The translations under genes were made by a program, and so were the position numbers. Positions 53,301-64,000 of a DNA stretch of 64,000 bases are shown one piece after another; positions within the stretch are counted from its first letter, which is position 1; each line of letters begins with the position of its first letter. A model generated the notes under the pieces. That model worked only from the letters and a program-made list of their open reading frames with translations. It did no database searches and had not been told where the DNA came from. The DNA is from Anas platyrhynchos (lineage: Eukaryota; Chordata; Aves; Anseriformes; Anatidae). The DNA lies in assembly GCF_047663525.1 (NCBI RefSeq), contig NC_092621.1:14767501-14831500 (forward strand), read 5' to 3'.

Positions 53301-56300
53301 ATCAAATTACACTGAGTTCCAGCAAGCTGTTGGAACCTCTCCATTTAACAAGATCAGCTCAGTTCTGATCCATAACTGTCGACTGGACTGTAAATACTTC
53401 AAGGCCTTGATTTATTGTGGGGATTTTAAAGGCAGTGTAAAGGTGATTTAGAAACATCATCCATGTAATATAAAAAGTGATAGTAAGATTCCTCCAAGAA
53501 CACTTTCTTCAGCATAACTGTCAAACTTAAAGATTATCTATGAAAGTCTGGAAACAGGAGATGAGTCCTCTCAAAGATACTTAAAGCTAGATGAGAGAAG
53601 GACCTTGCAACATCTGAGTGTTTTCTGAAGCAGTTAACGTTGCAATATTCTTACAAGGCACATAACAGCAACACTTTTGAATTGAAGAGGAATGATGTAG
53701 TGACTCAGCAGGTTTTTGCCAAGTCTAGTGTGAATGATTAAAATACCTTCTTAAAACGCTACCTCTTCAGATATCATTACAGATTCTCTTGTTAAAACAA
53801 ATGTTGTATATATTTCTTCCACCTGTTTTGTTGCAGGGCCACATTACTTTTCTATTTCTTACGTTGGCATTCAACTACTTGTTGTGTCCAGGTTTGATCA
53901 GGCAGACACCGAAGGAACTGATAGCCACTGAGAACATGACCACTCACACAGGCAATTTCAGCTTCTTCCCCAACATCATACAGGTTCTTTTCATTCTACC
54001 AGAACAAACAAACAAAGTAAAAAGCCCACAGTAATTAAAAATTAAAAAAAAAAAAATCTGCAGTAATAAAAATAGACATTGCCAAAAGAAACAATGACAA
54101 TATGTGCTTGCTTTTGCTTCTCTGAAACAGGATTCATCCATTCGCCTAAAGAATGTTTGTCTGGCTACACTAATTAATGCCATGGTTACAAAAGAAATAT
54201 TCTTAGACCACTGTTTGAAATGGATTTCGCCTTGCCTTTGGTTCAGTTGATAGTGAACTCTGGTGAACTGCAGTCCCACAACACACCATGTATACAACAT
54301 GCTCACTAGCACACTATGTAGCTTGGTTATTGGCTATTCCTAGCAAAAACAAACAAACAAACAAACAAACAAACAACAACAACAACAACAACAAAAAAAA
54401 AAAAACAACAAAAAAACTGAGTAAAACTATAATAAATTAAATTAAATTAAATTAAAACTGTAAAATTTGACAGCTCTGCAACTACTGCATTTTCCTTCCA
54501 TCTTTTATTCTCACCCTTATAAATCCATTTTCTGGTGGGTCTGGCCTGGAGCATCCAGACTCAGGTTCACCAGTTATGATATCCTCTTCTCTTCTTGCCT
54601 CATCATCATTAATACAGGGAGCCCCTCTAAAAAGTAAAAAAATGATGTTAAGGATACATTTTAAGCAGTCACCTAGAAACAATGGCAGAATGTCAGAAGC
54701 TTTGGACAGGAATGATCAGAGTCTTTTCCCTGTAAAAACAACAGCAACTACAGAGCAGATAGCATGGTCATAACCCAACTGGTGCTATCAGACAATGGTT
54801 AAAGGAGGCTGGTTTCTATCAGTGTGGAGCTGTAAAACTTGGTGTCTGAGATGAGTAAAAAAGAATCACACAGTCCATTGCTTTTCATCCTCTCCTGTCT
54901 GCTCCAGAATCTCCTCTGTAGTCATTACAGCAAGGATGATGAAAAACCTGACTCATTTTCTCATTCTGCCTTTTTTTTTTTTTTTTTTTCCAAGAGAGAA
55001 AATGAACCCGTACAAAGTCTTGTTCTTGAAGAGGTAAGAAATACAGCAACTTTTGGGGCTAGAGTTATGATTTCAAGTAGAGAACTTGCAAAACTGGTAC
55101 ATCAGACACAATAAAAGCAGGAATATGAAAAATTTGGTAGTTTCAGTGGAATTCTCTGAGGCATTGAGCTCAGACCTAAACTTCTAAGAGAAGAGAATGT
55201 GCTATTTAAAAAAAAAAAAAAAAAGAAACTGCAAACTCCCATGAGTGGAAGTAGATGAATTCTCAATCACTTTGGACAGGAAGTCATACAAAACAGCTTA
55301 AGAGAGCTACAGTCATACTTTAGTATGTAACCGATCAGCCATTTTCTATGAATAAACAATGAATAAATCCAAACCTGAAGCAAACCCTGAAGCAAACTGC
55401 AATGATTTTCAAATATTTCCTTCTCTCAGCTCCTTCCACAGATGTTCACACAGGAGATCTGCCTGTCTCCTTTCTCCCTAGTAGTCACAAAAACTGCCCT
55501 GGAGGGCTCTGTAACTCTGCCTTACGACTACAGAGGTCTTTTGATCTACCATCTCCTTACTTGTCCGTGAACACAGAGACATGACAGTCCTCCTCTTCTT
55601 CCTGTTCACCCTTGCAGGGCTTTCCACCGTTCATCGGGGATGGGTTATTACACTCCCGGGTCCTTCTTCTCTTGAAGGAAGTATCACATGGGCTCCATTC
55701 AGACCAGCAACTCCAGCGGCCATCTACAGCATCTGCAAGAAATAAAAGAAAATACCGTCTTTTGATAAATCTGTGTCATACTTTTATAAATCCCGTCGTT
55801 TGATAAATCTTCACATACGAGAGGGTAAATTCATGATAGCCATTTCCAGGGGACTCAGCTAAATTCCAGGTGTTTCATAAGAGCCTAAAACACACCTTCC
55901 TTTTCAGTTTTGTTTGTAAATCACATTTAAACCCAGAAGCAGCTTATTTTCTACTTCTATTGCACACAGAGATATTTGAGTTTTCATGGTACCAACTACC
56001 ATTTCAGATAGCTCATGAAATGATGAGCTATCAAATTAGATATGAGTTCTAACACTAAGTCTAAACCCCAAGTCTACCTCCTACACAAGCTAAATTAAAA
56101 CACTACTGTCTTTTTTTACCCACCAGGGTATTTCGTCTGTGCCATCATGAAGGATTATATAAGGATTTTTATTTACACGTCATATCTTTTCTGCATAATA
56201 TATATTATCTATATTCATATCTATAACTGCATACCTTAAATTGTTCTTTTCTTTCTGAGGTCTATAGTTGCCTGTATCACTTTCTTTTCCTTCTGCCCTC

Positions 56301-59300
56301 TTTTGGTTCTGTATTACAATAATAATAACAGTAACAATAGTAATAATAATATACTGAAAGTCTCTTCTCTTTTCTATATGTATGCCATTAGTGTCAAAAT
56401 CATTCAAAAACTGCTTTTGTGTGAAATTGTTCTTTATTATTTTTGAGAATAATGATTATGGTCCCCATCCTTACAACATTTTAAACTGATTTTTCCTCCC
56501 ACACTGTAATAAAAATTCTTATATCCATCAGCTATTTTGTCTTAAGCATAATAGGCTATAGGAAAACTAAGGAATGAATTTATTAATGTGAGCATCAATT
56601 ATCTTTGATCTCATTTTCATTCTTATTGCTAAACAACTAATTTCCTATTATCCTATTAATGTAGCTAAGGAATATTTTAACATGTCTTGCAATTTCTTTG
56701 ATGAGCTCTGCCTATTCATTATGATTTATTTTTTTTTTCTATTTTTAATTCTCCCTATATTTTTATACTTTCTGACCATCACCATAGGATAAGAAGTGCC
56801 ATGGGTTTAGTAAGGGAAGGTTATATCAGATTTATCTTTGACAAAATAGCCAGGGGATTTTCAGGTATGATGGGAATTTATGATATCATGTGTGTTTTGG
56901 AAAAATATGATAAGGATATAAAAAGTTAACAACATCAAGGACCTGTCACAGAGCGCAGCTGTGACCAGCTCTTCCCCCACCTGGCTGTTGCTTCCCTGGC
57001 CAAAGACTTCCTGGAGTTTTAGAGGGAAAATTAACAAACCAATGCTTATCCTAATATCTTTCTAAACTCCAGCTATCTTCTGTGTGTGCTATCCAACAGA
57101 TAACATCACTGAGGTTTTAGGTTGTCATGTCCTGCCTACAGAGTCTGAGAACCATGAAAAGAGCAGCCCAGAGAGAAGCAGGACAGGCTGTTTTAGGGTG
57201 AATCCTTCAACATTTCTGCAATGGTCTCAGCTCTGGTGTCAAGAGCTTCTCAGTTATTCTAAATTCAGGCCTACATAACATTGTATTAAGAAAAATAATT
57301 TTTGATAGGCATTGGAAACATGATTTTGAAATAACACGGGAGAGAAAGGTTCGGGTATTAGATGGCAATTGCATGAAACACTTATATGCTACATTTGAGT
57401 TGTGCATCAATAGATGCATTTATTATTTTGCAAATAATTACATATATAAATTTATAAACACATTTCTAAAATCATTCAGGTTTTGATCACCTTCCTGGTC
57501 CTGCTGGCTGCACTATTTCCGATCCAAGCCAGGATGCCATGGGCCTTTTTGGCCACCTGGGCACAGTGCCAGCTTATGTTCAGGTGAACATCAACCAACA
57601 CCCCCAGAGCCTTTTCCTCTGCACAGCTTTCCAGCCACTCTGCCCAAGCCTGTAGCACTGCATGGAGTTGTTGTGACCAAAGCGCAGAACCCAGCACTTA
57701 GCCATGTGAACCTCATCCCATTGACCTCTGCCCATTGATCCAACCTGTCCAGGTCCCTCTGCAGAGCCTTCCTGCCCCCTGGCAGATCAACACTACCCCC
57801 CGACTTGGAGTTGTCTGCAAACTTACTGAGAGTGCACTCAATTCCCTTGCCCAAATCATCAATAAAGGCATTAAAGAGGATGGGCCTCAACACTGACCCC
57901 TGGGGAACACCACTGGTGACCAGCTGGATCCAGCCAGCCAGCTGGATTTCACTTCATTCAGCACCTCTCTCTGGGCCTGGCCAGACACGTATCATGACAG
58001 TATCACTCCACACACCTGAATCATAACCCGGAGCACGGATCTCACAGTTCTTGCCATAGGTGCCAGCCTGGCACACACAGAGGCACTCAGTCCCAGAAAG
58101 CACGGGCTTGCCATTGTTGGGGCATGGGGCACACTGGCATGGGTCAAACCTGGCTGCGTAGTCCCTCAGGGCTCTCCTGAGGTTTTGGCGCTTGGTCACG
58201 GCACATGGCACATTCTTCACCAGGTCCACAATGGATGACACCTGTAAAACAGCTAGCCAGTTAGCATTTACCTTCGGTTTAGCTATGTGCCATACCTTGT
58301 CATACATTTCCTTTGTCATACATGAGAAATACCTAGAAATACCAGAGCAGCAGCTGCATGACCCTAACTGTGTTACACGACCACATACATGTCATACATG
58401 ACAAAGGAAGGCACACACTGTTTTTTATGTCATGCCCAGAAGTGTGTGAACATATAATTCTTATCACACACAGCACCATCCTGATTTAAAAGGCAGGAAA
58501 CATCTGCATAGCTCTTTGAAAAACCAGTGTTTTTCTTACCTCGAAGTCAATCACTATGGGATTGTCCTTTGTTGATTCCAGCCATGTTGTGAAGACTGGG
58601 TGCTCTGGAAAAGATCCTTTTTTCTCCCAGGCCAGAGCTGCAGCAAATTCTGACCTGCCACCTTTGACCAGAGAGATCGACTGTTCAGCTGACTGCAGAA
58701 TGGAACCTGAAAGGAGATTTCAGCACAGAACTGTCAGAAAAAGGCTTTCAGAGAAAGTGGATGTAACATGAACATTACAACAAAAAGTGTTAGAAAGGAT
58801 AGAAAGGAATATATTGTCTTTAATTTTACAAAGTTATCCTTGGAAGAAAGGAGTCTAAGCTCATAAAAATCCTTGTTCTGTTCAGTGGTGTGTCATATTT
58901 TGCCAAAGAAGGATGTGCAAGACTCTCACCACAGAGATATAACCATACAGAAGACTTGTGTAAATTGCATGGGATACAGCAGGCTTCTCTAGGCAGGCTC
59001 TTTAGTCCCAGAAGTAAATGTCTGGGTAACTGGATTGATCATAGAAAGAGCACAAAAACAGTGGAGGTGAGGTAATCCCTGTTTTTAGTGATGCAGAATG
59101 TGACTCTTGCCATTCTTGCAGAAATTGCACCAGCTGTCTGCGGTTTGAGACACATTCCCACACCTAGATGTCTGCCTTGCATGAGGAAGGTGGGAGGGGA
59201 AGGGTAAGGAACATTATTATTGCCCAACTATCTCAGCAACCTTGAACAACCCCTAGAGAAGATCAGGTACTTGGCTGAGATTATGTTTCTAGTTGTGCCC

Positions 59301-61045
59301 ACTTCCCACTTTGGCACACCTGGCTCTGGGGCCATGGGGAATGTTTGTCAGATCCCTCCCATGGGAGATGTTTGTCAGATCCATGACTGCTGGGAAGAGC
59401 TAGTGACACTGGATCTCAAGTGACAGTGCTCCAGAGCAGAGGATGAGCACTCCTACATCATAATTTCTTTTGCTAGCAAGAAGATGTTTCTGATGCTTGC
59501 TTCAGGGAAACCGTGAAACACTGGTTTCTCTGACAGTGGTAGAAGAGCATTGCTAATTCAAAGCTGGGAGGTCACCTGGGGTGCCTTGTTGAGGGGGGTG
59601 ATATCTCTCAAGGTAACTAACAGGATAACAGCCCTGTTATCAGCACAGTCACCTTCATGTTTCACAGTCATCTTGTTTGCGATGCATCTGTTACTGACTT
59701 TCTTCTTCTTTATGAAGAGCACACGCCACGATGTTTCTTTTCGGATACAGTCCATTGATTCATCCTCTGACAGTCCTAGAAATACCAGAGCAGCAGCTGC
59801 GTGACCCTGTGTTATATGACCACATCATGCCCTAAGGCTCACCATCAAGTTGAGCCACCACAGGTCTCCCTGCTCACTAGTTTCTTTCTGACTTCTGTTC
59901 TTCACTCAAGCTCCTCATGCACCACTGACCCCACTACCAGTGGCTCTTCTGCTCCTCATCTCCCTAGTCCCATCAGGCTCTGACCATGCTCACCCTCTTC
60001 CAAAGTCCTTCTCCCATTCCTGTCTGGGTATTTCTCCCATGTCACCTCTTCTGTAGTATCTGACACTCCTTGCTACTGGTACACTGCGGAACAATCCTTT
60101 GTTGTTCACAGCCCAACCACACTCTCCCAAGGTGCTGCTTTGCAGAATTTAGAGGTGGTGGGAACAACAAACCTTTCTCTGAGGTCATGGCAAAAGGCTG
60201 TCCCTGTTCCTGCAGCACTTTGGGCATAGGGCACTAATCGGTCATCACTGCTGCAGGTGCCCACTTCCTAGGTGCAAACAACATTGCACTGAGTTATACC
60301 ACATCATTCAGGTATCCTCCTGTATTTATACAAGTTACAGTGATGGTGTTAGGTTTCACAGCTTTTAACCTTAGATTTCCACTTCTATAGTGTTGTTTTT
60401 TCATTTTGGCATGGGAACAGTTTCAGACTCATTTTTAATCAATATCTATAGCTTTAATGACTGCAGCTCAGAAGATAGTACTTATGTCTCTTGGACCTCT
60501 GTCCCACACTGGGGTATGTTGGAATATCTCTTCCTAGTGCCACAGGACCTTGATCTGAAGGTCTTAAGAGGCGTCCCTGAACGCAGTGATGTTTATCAAG
60601 GAAGGAAAAACTTGGACTTTTCAAAATAAAACATGGAAAAAAATTTCTTGCCTTATATTTGGGCAGAGTGGATAATTCCTGTGTCTGTGAAAGCTTAAAG
60701 GATTTTTGTTGAGTTTGCTATGTGGTGTAACTCCTAAAACCAAGCAGTGATAAGAAAAGCTGGTAAACATATATCACTGTATTTTCTTGTTGAGGATTAC
60801 ATACCTGAGTTCTTCAATTCATCTGAACTGTACTGGTAAAGAATGTCATAGGAACCACCCATCTTCCCAGCGGTGTAGTAATGAGTGCCAAAGTCATCAA
60901 ATATTCTGCTGTATAAAGCATAGTTGTACTCCAGGGGCAGGTGGTTAAGTGCTTTTAGAAAGACATCTGAAAGCTGCAGATCTGACTCTTTCATTGTGAA
61001 GCTTGCAACAGAGATGACTTTATGGACTCTAACAAAGTTGGAATT
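48938..61045 (-). CDS. C6: Complement component C6, 3' eleven coding exons (partial; 5' part beyond window)
   Basis: Plasma protein that binds C5b to form C5b-6, the seed of the membrane attack complex. Eleven exons join into 1881 nt (626 residues plus stop TAG/TAA-free frame ending at 48938) with no internal stop. Domain order in the fragment: second half of MACPF (1-185; signature [16 protein letters not shown]), EGF (about 212-243), TSP1-3 (253-305), acidic linker with [12 protein letters not shown]1 and CCP2 (about 334-455), then FIM1 and FIM2 (about 462-626). The [11 protein letters not shown] and SGTECLCVC motifs and the linker are diagnostic of C6 rather than C7. The signal peptide, two N-terminal TSP1 domains, LDLRA and first MACPF half (roughly 310 residues in human) are not in 61046-64000 and must lie past the window edge. 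It is convergent with C7. One internal exon has an atypical donor (GTGACT). Confidence 0.95.
50303..50337 (+). repeat. Poly(T) run, 35 T
   Basis: Longest homopolymer of the window, in the last C6 intron (A run in the transcript sense). It directly precedes the unclassified repeat copy B. Confidence 0.9.
50389..50527 (+). repeat. Unclassified dispersed repeat, copy B
   Basis: Partner of 41629-41762; lies in the last C6 intron, antisense to C6. The core runs from ACATTTACAGGAAAACCCAC to about AAGTTGCACAAC. Not a CR1 or the LTR above. Confidence 0.6.
51092..51333 (-). CDS. C6: C6 exon (counterpart of C7 exon 17): FIM1
   Basis: 242 nt, longer than the 185 nt of C7. Codes [20 protein letters not shown] through [16 protein letters not shown] is a possible N-glycosylation site. 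The acceptor GGGGTAG follows a good pyrimidine tract but is purine-rich at -4 to -7. Donor GTATGG, ends in phase 1. Confidence 0.94.
52238..52328 (-). CDS. C6: C6 exon (counterpart of C7 exon 16): FIM1 start
   Basis: 91 nt coding [20 protein letters not shown] and [11 protein letters not shown], opening the first FIM module. Acceptor TTGTTTCAG, donor GTAAGT, ends in phase 2. Confidence 0.95.
52695..52886 (-). CDS. C6: C6 exon (counterpart of C7 exon 15): CCP2
   Basis: 192 nt, as in C7. Codes [19 protein letters not shown] through [18 protein letters not shown] to ITCEK: a full CCP module with four cysteines. Acceptor GTTTATTACAG, donor GTTAGT, ends in phase 1. Confidence 0.95.
53863..53995 (-). 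CDS. C6: C6 exon (counterpart of C7 exon 14): rest of CCP1
   Basis: 133 nt, as in C7. Codes [20 protein letters not shown] and [20 protein letters not shown] to ECQ. No in-frame Met is needed because this is internal. Acceptor TGTTCTGGTAG, donor GTAAGA, ends in phase 1. Confidence 0.94.
54344..54418 (+). repeat. AAAC/AAC microsatellite, C6 intron
   Basis: AAAC repeats, then AAC repeats, then an A-rich end, about 100 bp from the CCP1-start exon. Confidence 0.9.
54515..54626 (-). CDS. C6: C6 exon (counterpart of C7 exon 13): acidic linker and CCP1 start
   Basis: 112 nt coding [17 protein letters not shown] and [15 protein letters not shown]. The linker is 24 nt longer than the C7 counterpart, as expected for C6. 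Acceptor ACTTTTTAG, donor GTGAGA, ends in phase 0. Confidence 0.95.
55561..55732 (-). CDS. C6: C6 exon (counterpart of C7 exon 12): third TSP1
   Basis: 172 nt, as in C7. Codes [15 protein letters not shown] through the TSP1 core [19 protein letters not shown] to CHVSVFTD. Acceptor TTCTTGCAG, donor GTAAGG, ends in phase 2. Confidence 0.96.
55733..58015 (-). other. C6: C6 intron between EGF and TSP1-3 exons
   Basis: Holds the CR1 fragment 57487-57957 and two copies of a CGTC(T/G)TTTGATAAATCT unit at about 55755 and 55793; otherwise AT-rich. Confidence 0.8.
57487..57957 (-). mobile_element. CR1 LINE fragment lacking its 3' end, C6 intron
   Basis: Reverse-oriented CR1 segment coding part of the reverse transcriptase C-terminus ([18 protein letters not shown] near 57815-57870). 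Unlike ordinary CR1 copies it stops before the 3' UTR and tail, so the 3' portion was lost after insertion or the copy is part of a rearrangement. Confidence 0.88.
58016..58241 (-). CDS. C6: C6 exon (counterpart of C7 exon 11): MACPF end and EGF
   Basis: 226 nt coding [18 protein letters not shown] and the EGF-like module [19 protein letters not shown] ... [10 protein letters not shown], ending APGYDS. Acceptor GTTTTACAG, donor GTGTGT. A CR1 remnant begins about 60 bp past the donor. Confidence 0.97.
58332..58386 (-). repeat. Intronic duplicate of a C6 splice-acceptor region
   Basis: Copy of 59775-59825 (about 90% identical with a 4-bp indel) that includes the acceptor TGGTATTTCTAG of the upstream C6 exon. 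It sits in the intron before the EGF exon, between inverted copies of a TTTGTCATACAT motif (58291-58322 and 58389-58410). Confidence 0.75.
58540..58706 (-). CDS. C6: C6 exon (counterpart of C7 exon 10): MACPF
   Basis: 167 nt, identical in length and phases to C7 exon 10. Codes [48 protein letters not shown]. Acceptor CCTTTCAG, donor GTAAGA. Confidence 0.96.
59653..59775 (-). CDS. C6: C6 exon (counterpart of C7 exon 9): MACPF
   Basis: 123 nt, phase 1 at both ends, so skipping would keep the frame. Codes [20 protein letters not shown], then [16 protein letters not shown]. Acceptor GGTATTTCTAG is good; donor GTGACT lacks G at +5 and is weak. The acceptor and 50 bp of intron upstream are duplicated at 58332-58386. 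Confidence 0.93.
59775..59825 (-). repeat. Source copy of the duplicated C6 acceptor region
   Basis: Intron end next to the C6 exon at 59653-59775. On the + strand it reads CTAGAAATACCAGAGCAGCA, also found at 58333. Function at this site (acceptor) makes it the likely original. Confidence 0.7.
60805..61045 (-). CDS. C6: C6 exon (counterpart of C7 exon 8): MACPF core
   Basis: 241 nt, phase 0 in and 1 out. Codes [36 protein letters not shown] and the MACPF signature [16 protein letters not shown], ending DELKNS. Acceptor TTTATTTCTAG, donor GTATGT on the minus strand. Confidence 0.96.
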
Positions 61046-61774
61046 CTAGAAATAAAAACAAAAACAAACAAACAAACAAAAAAAGGAGAGTCTTAATAGG
61101 CAGTTAACTGCAGAAAGTAGAGTGGCCTAGAGTATGTCCTGAACTGCACTGAAAGAATTATTTAATCCTGTCTGTTGTGCTGCTTTAACCATGAGTAAAT
61201 GAACACAAGCTAGCCATAGAGTTCCCAAGAGCCCTGTGAAGTTCTTGAAGACAATGCTCATTACTGCTTTACAGTGTGGGAGTATACATAAGAATTCCTA
61301 AGCACTAGAAAAACAGAAAGTAAAATGATTCCTGCTGTAACAAATAAACCTGAAATTGGTAAGACACCCATAAAGCTAGGAGGAAAGGCTGCAGTTTATA
61401 AACATCTGTGGGCTGTTTGAAACTAATCCTGAGTGGGTATTTTGTGTAGTGCCTCACTGTCATGAAGTCTCAGACGCTATTTATCGGTCTGATAAAACTA
61501 CAGCCACAGGAATAAAGATCTCATTCAGTTTAAGTGTCAGGCTGTTAATAGGCAAGGGCTGGAGAATGATATGAGAAGAAAAAAAAGCAAAAGCAAAAGT
61601 TCAGAAACTGGAAATGTCACCTCTTACATTGAGCAATCTCATGTTTAAAGACAGCTAATTCCTTTTTTTTTTTTTTTTTCAATGCTAGAAGTTGTTAATG
61701 TGGGAGTTTAGCTAAAAAGAAAGGAGAGAAATAGAATACTGAATGAAGAAATTTATAAAGTGGCAAAGAGAACC

Positions 61775-61823
<49 letters not shown>

Positions 61824-64000
61824 GCTGGAGCAAAGAGATCAAGAGCAAAAGGAGTGATGGGAAACTGGAGCAAATGAGTAACACACAGATAGAAAAAATC
61901 ATTATAAAAAGAAATGATACATGGGTTCTTCTGCTGAATTTTGCTTCTGGTACATTTTTTCCGCTCCCTTTCAGTCTTCAAGCTCACTTGGCTTAGAAGA
62001 CACAAGGCTGCATCTAAACAGGGAGTTTATCCAGCCAGGACTCATCAACAAAACACATGAGCTGGAGCTCAGCTCTCAGCTATGCACACCCCTACACTAT
62101 TCGTTTCAGTGATCTCATTTGCACACTGGAAGATAAGCTAAGGGTGCTCAGTCTTCTGCTGCATGAATGGAAGAAATAGGGTATGTAACAGTTTCTAGGC
62201 TGTACTCAGCTCCTAAAATACCTTGTGGTAATGTCATTTGCAGGAAAAGGACTTCCTTTGGGTTCTGGTCCTGAATTTTCAGCCATGGTGGCTAACATTT
62301 CAGTTATGCACAAAATTACAGGCCACTTTGGCAAATATTGAGTCTAAATTCTCAGTTGGATAAGATGCTTCCACATACCAAATGAGAATTTTTGCTTGGT
62401 GTACATCTCACATTTATATTTTCTGCTACTAAAAGTATCTTAAGTGCTTTTCTTACTAGCAATTCACCTTATTCCATGATTTCTGTATTAAATCGCTGAG
62501 ACTTGAACAAACTTGGAAGCTGTTATAGAAGAAATTCAGGAAACTGGATTTCAAAGTCTTCAGTTATTACTGGGCACACATCTAAACATACTGGTACCCC
62601 CTGGTGCCTGTGGCTATCTTAACCCATTAATACCAGCTATTAATACAAACTATAGTGCTGTATAATTCCTAGAGATGTTCAGCCAAAAGAAATGATCAGA
62701 ATCAAGTGTAAACACTCAGATAGTTAATTTATTCTATAAAAACTACTCCAATTTTTAAAAAAAAAAAAAAAGCAGCCAAACACAAGCTGAGATGGGTTGA
62801 TGTTGAAACTGGTAGTTTTAATTAATTAGACAATTTCTAACAAAGTAGAGTTTCACCAGAATATACTGGCTAATTAAGTGATGTTTAATTCCAAGTATTT
62901 TAAGCACAGCTGCCACGGAATTATGCCTGTCCATGCCTGACATCTCCAAGGACAGGGAAGACTTCGCACCTTTCAGCCCTCAGTTTTTGAATTGTGGTTC
63001 AAGCCACCAAACTCAATTAACTGCAGCCAGGAATACTAGGAACTTGAGCTAAGGGGATGGGCACAAAGCCTGGTTCAAGGCCCATGTGACTTTGACTGAC
63101 TGCAGAGCACATGCTATCAGGCAGGTGCTGATGTTCCAGTTTTTGAACTTTCTTCCCAATCTTGAAGCATAGACAGCATAGGAATTTGGTAACAAAAAAG
63201 TGAAGAAAACAATGTATAAAAATAACAGCATGCAGCAGGAAGGGCAAGATTAATAAAGTAGTTCATAACAAAGCATGTAAGGTAATATTCCAGCCTCACC
63301 GTAAGGGTCTTTCTGTACTGTAGGAAGTAGAGAAGAGTGAGAGCTGTTCACCTGGGCTCCCTCCACAACTCCATTAAGACACTATTCAGTATTTCTACAT
63401 TCATGTAGAAATCCACACAGTTTCTCTTCATTGATACAAAAGGCGGGAAATCTGAGAGGCAGATCTCTGTAGAACTGCTGTTGTCTACAGATATGCAAGA
63501 TGAACCACCCTAGATGGTTACCTTAACATAAGCAGAAGACCTCAGAGAGATCATGACAAAGTGGCATACTAGAGGACCTAAAGGTCAGGTTAGCAAAAGA
63601 ATTATGGCAAACAAATATAAACTTTAAAGCATTGTTTTCATATTTCATCTATTCTAACATGGAAAAGTTCAAGACCTTTCAAGTCACTTGAGCTTGAGAT
63701 CCTGGGACGGTTATGTGAAGTCCATGTGCACACAGTTTAAAATATAGGTCTGAATTCATGGCAAGGTCTGAACTCTTGCCATGGACATACTAAGGTGGGA
63801 TTTTAACCTGTTACATCTAGAGCCAACAGCTCTGAGATATCAGATGTTTCATGTGGGTTTCTGAAATTGCAATGGTCAAAACCAATGTAAATCCAAGAAA
63901 CCTTCCTCATGACAGTTTTATTGAAAGGAACATCTGATAATTTCTGAATTAATCTAGTTCTGATGGGTTCTTCAATAAGAAGACACTACTCTACCAAAAT
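61046..64000 (-). other. C6: C6 intron running off the window
   Basis: The exon expected next (MACPF residues before NSNFVRVHK) was looked for on the minus strand and not found. The stretch contains an AAT microsatellite and A/T runs only. Confidence 0.65.
61775..61823 (+). repeat. AAT microsatellite, C6 intron
   Basis: About 16 uninterrupted AAT units. Confidence 0.95.

Noticed and set aside
57954-58319. Continuous 121-codon frame running through the C6 EGF exon and 78 nt of intron before it
   Set aside because: The exon starts at 58241 after a good TTTTACAG acceptor and the C6 homology begins exactly there; the upstream codons are chance readthrough, and the downstream codons past 58016 run into intron and CR1.
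61046-64000. Search for the next upstream C6 exon, including the minus-strand stretch near 62230-62300
   Set aside because: The only readable stretch (starting MAENSGPEPKG) does not resemble C6 and has no proper splice sites.
1-64000. CRISPR arrays, operons, ribosome binding sites, tRNA or rRNA genes
   Set aside because: Not expected in vertebrate DNA (first three) and no cloverleaf or rRNA-like sequence was seen; regularly spaced repeats are all microsatellites.

Overview
This is a eukaryotic, almost certainly avian, nuclear window. CR1 LINE fragments, some ending in the ATTCTATG tail typical of bird CR1, are scattered throughout, together with a solo retroviral LTR of a type common in birds. 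The genes are split into short exons with GT-AG introns. The gene content is the terminal complement locus: complement component C7 on the + strand, converging on complement component C6 on the - strand. In chicken this segment is Z-linked (knowledge, not visible here). The LTR type hints at a non-galliform bird, but I would not name a species.

Layout: 1-11.6 kb is gene-free upstream DNA with several CR1 copies, a 42-bp duplicated segment and, at 10.03-10.58 kb, a solo LTR with target-site duplication. C7 runs from its start codon at 11705 to its stop at 34804 in 18 coding exons. All are intact and add up to 834 codons plus stop. A poly(A) signal lies at 35247. The 12.6 kb from 35.28 to 47.88 kb has no recognisable gene; it holds two CR1 tails, low-complexity tracts, a GC-rich block at 44.64-44.94 kb and one copy of an unclassified repeat. 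C6 occupies 48938-61045 on the minus strand: its last 11 coding exons (626 codons plus stop) are present. The 5' exons, coding the signal peptide, two TSP1 domains, the LDLRA domain and the first half of MACPF, lie beyond 64000. The 61.05-64 kb stretch is intron.

Function: both products are secreted plasma proteins that join C5b in sequence (C6, then C7) to start the membrane attack complex. The two genes are tail-to-tail paralogues. The last 11 exons of each correspond one to one with identical intron phases, and four pairs have identical lengths.

Most notable observations: a CR1 insertion ends about 6 bp from the 3' splice site of C7 exon 9, so the LINE supplies the branch-point and pyrimidine region; a second in-frame acceptor behind a 24-T tract lies before C7 exon 12; a 6-codon uORF ends one base before the C7 ATG; a 55-bp duplication copies a C6 splice acceptor into a neighbouring C6 intron; and no MROH2B, the gene between C7 and C6 in human, is seen. 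All exon calls come from reading frame, splice sites and recalled family sequence; no search or RNA evidence was available.
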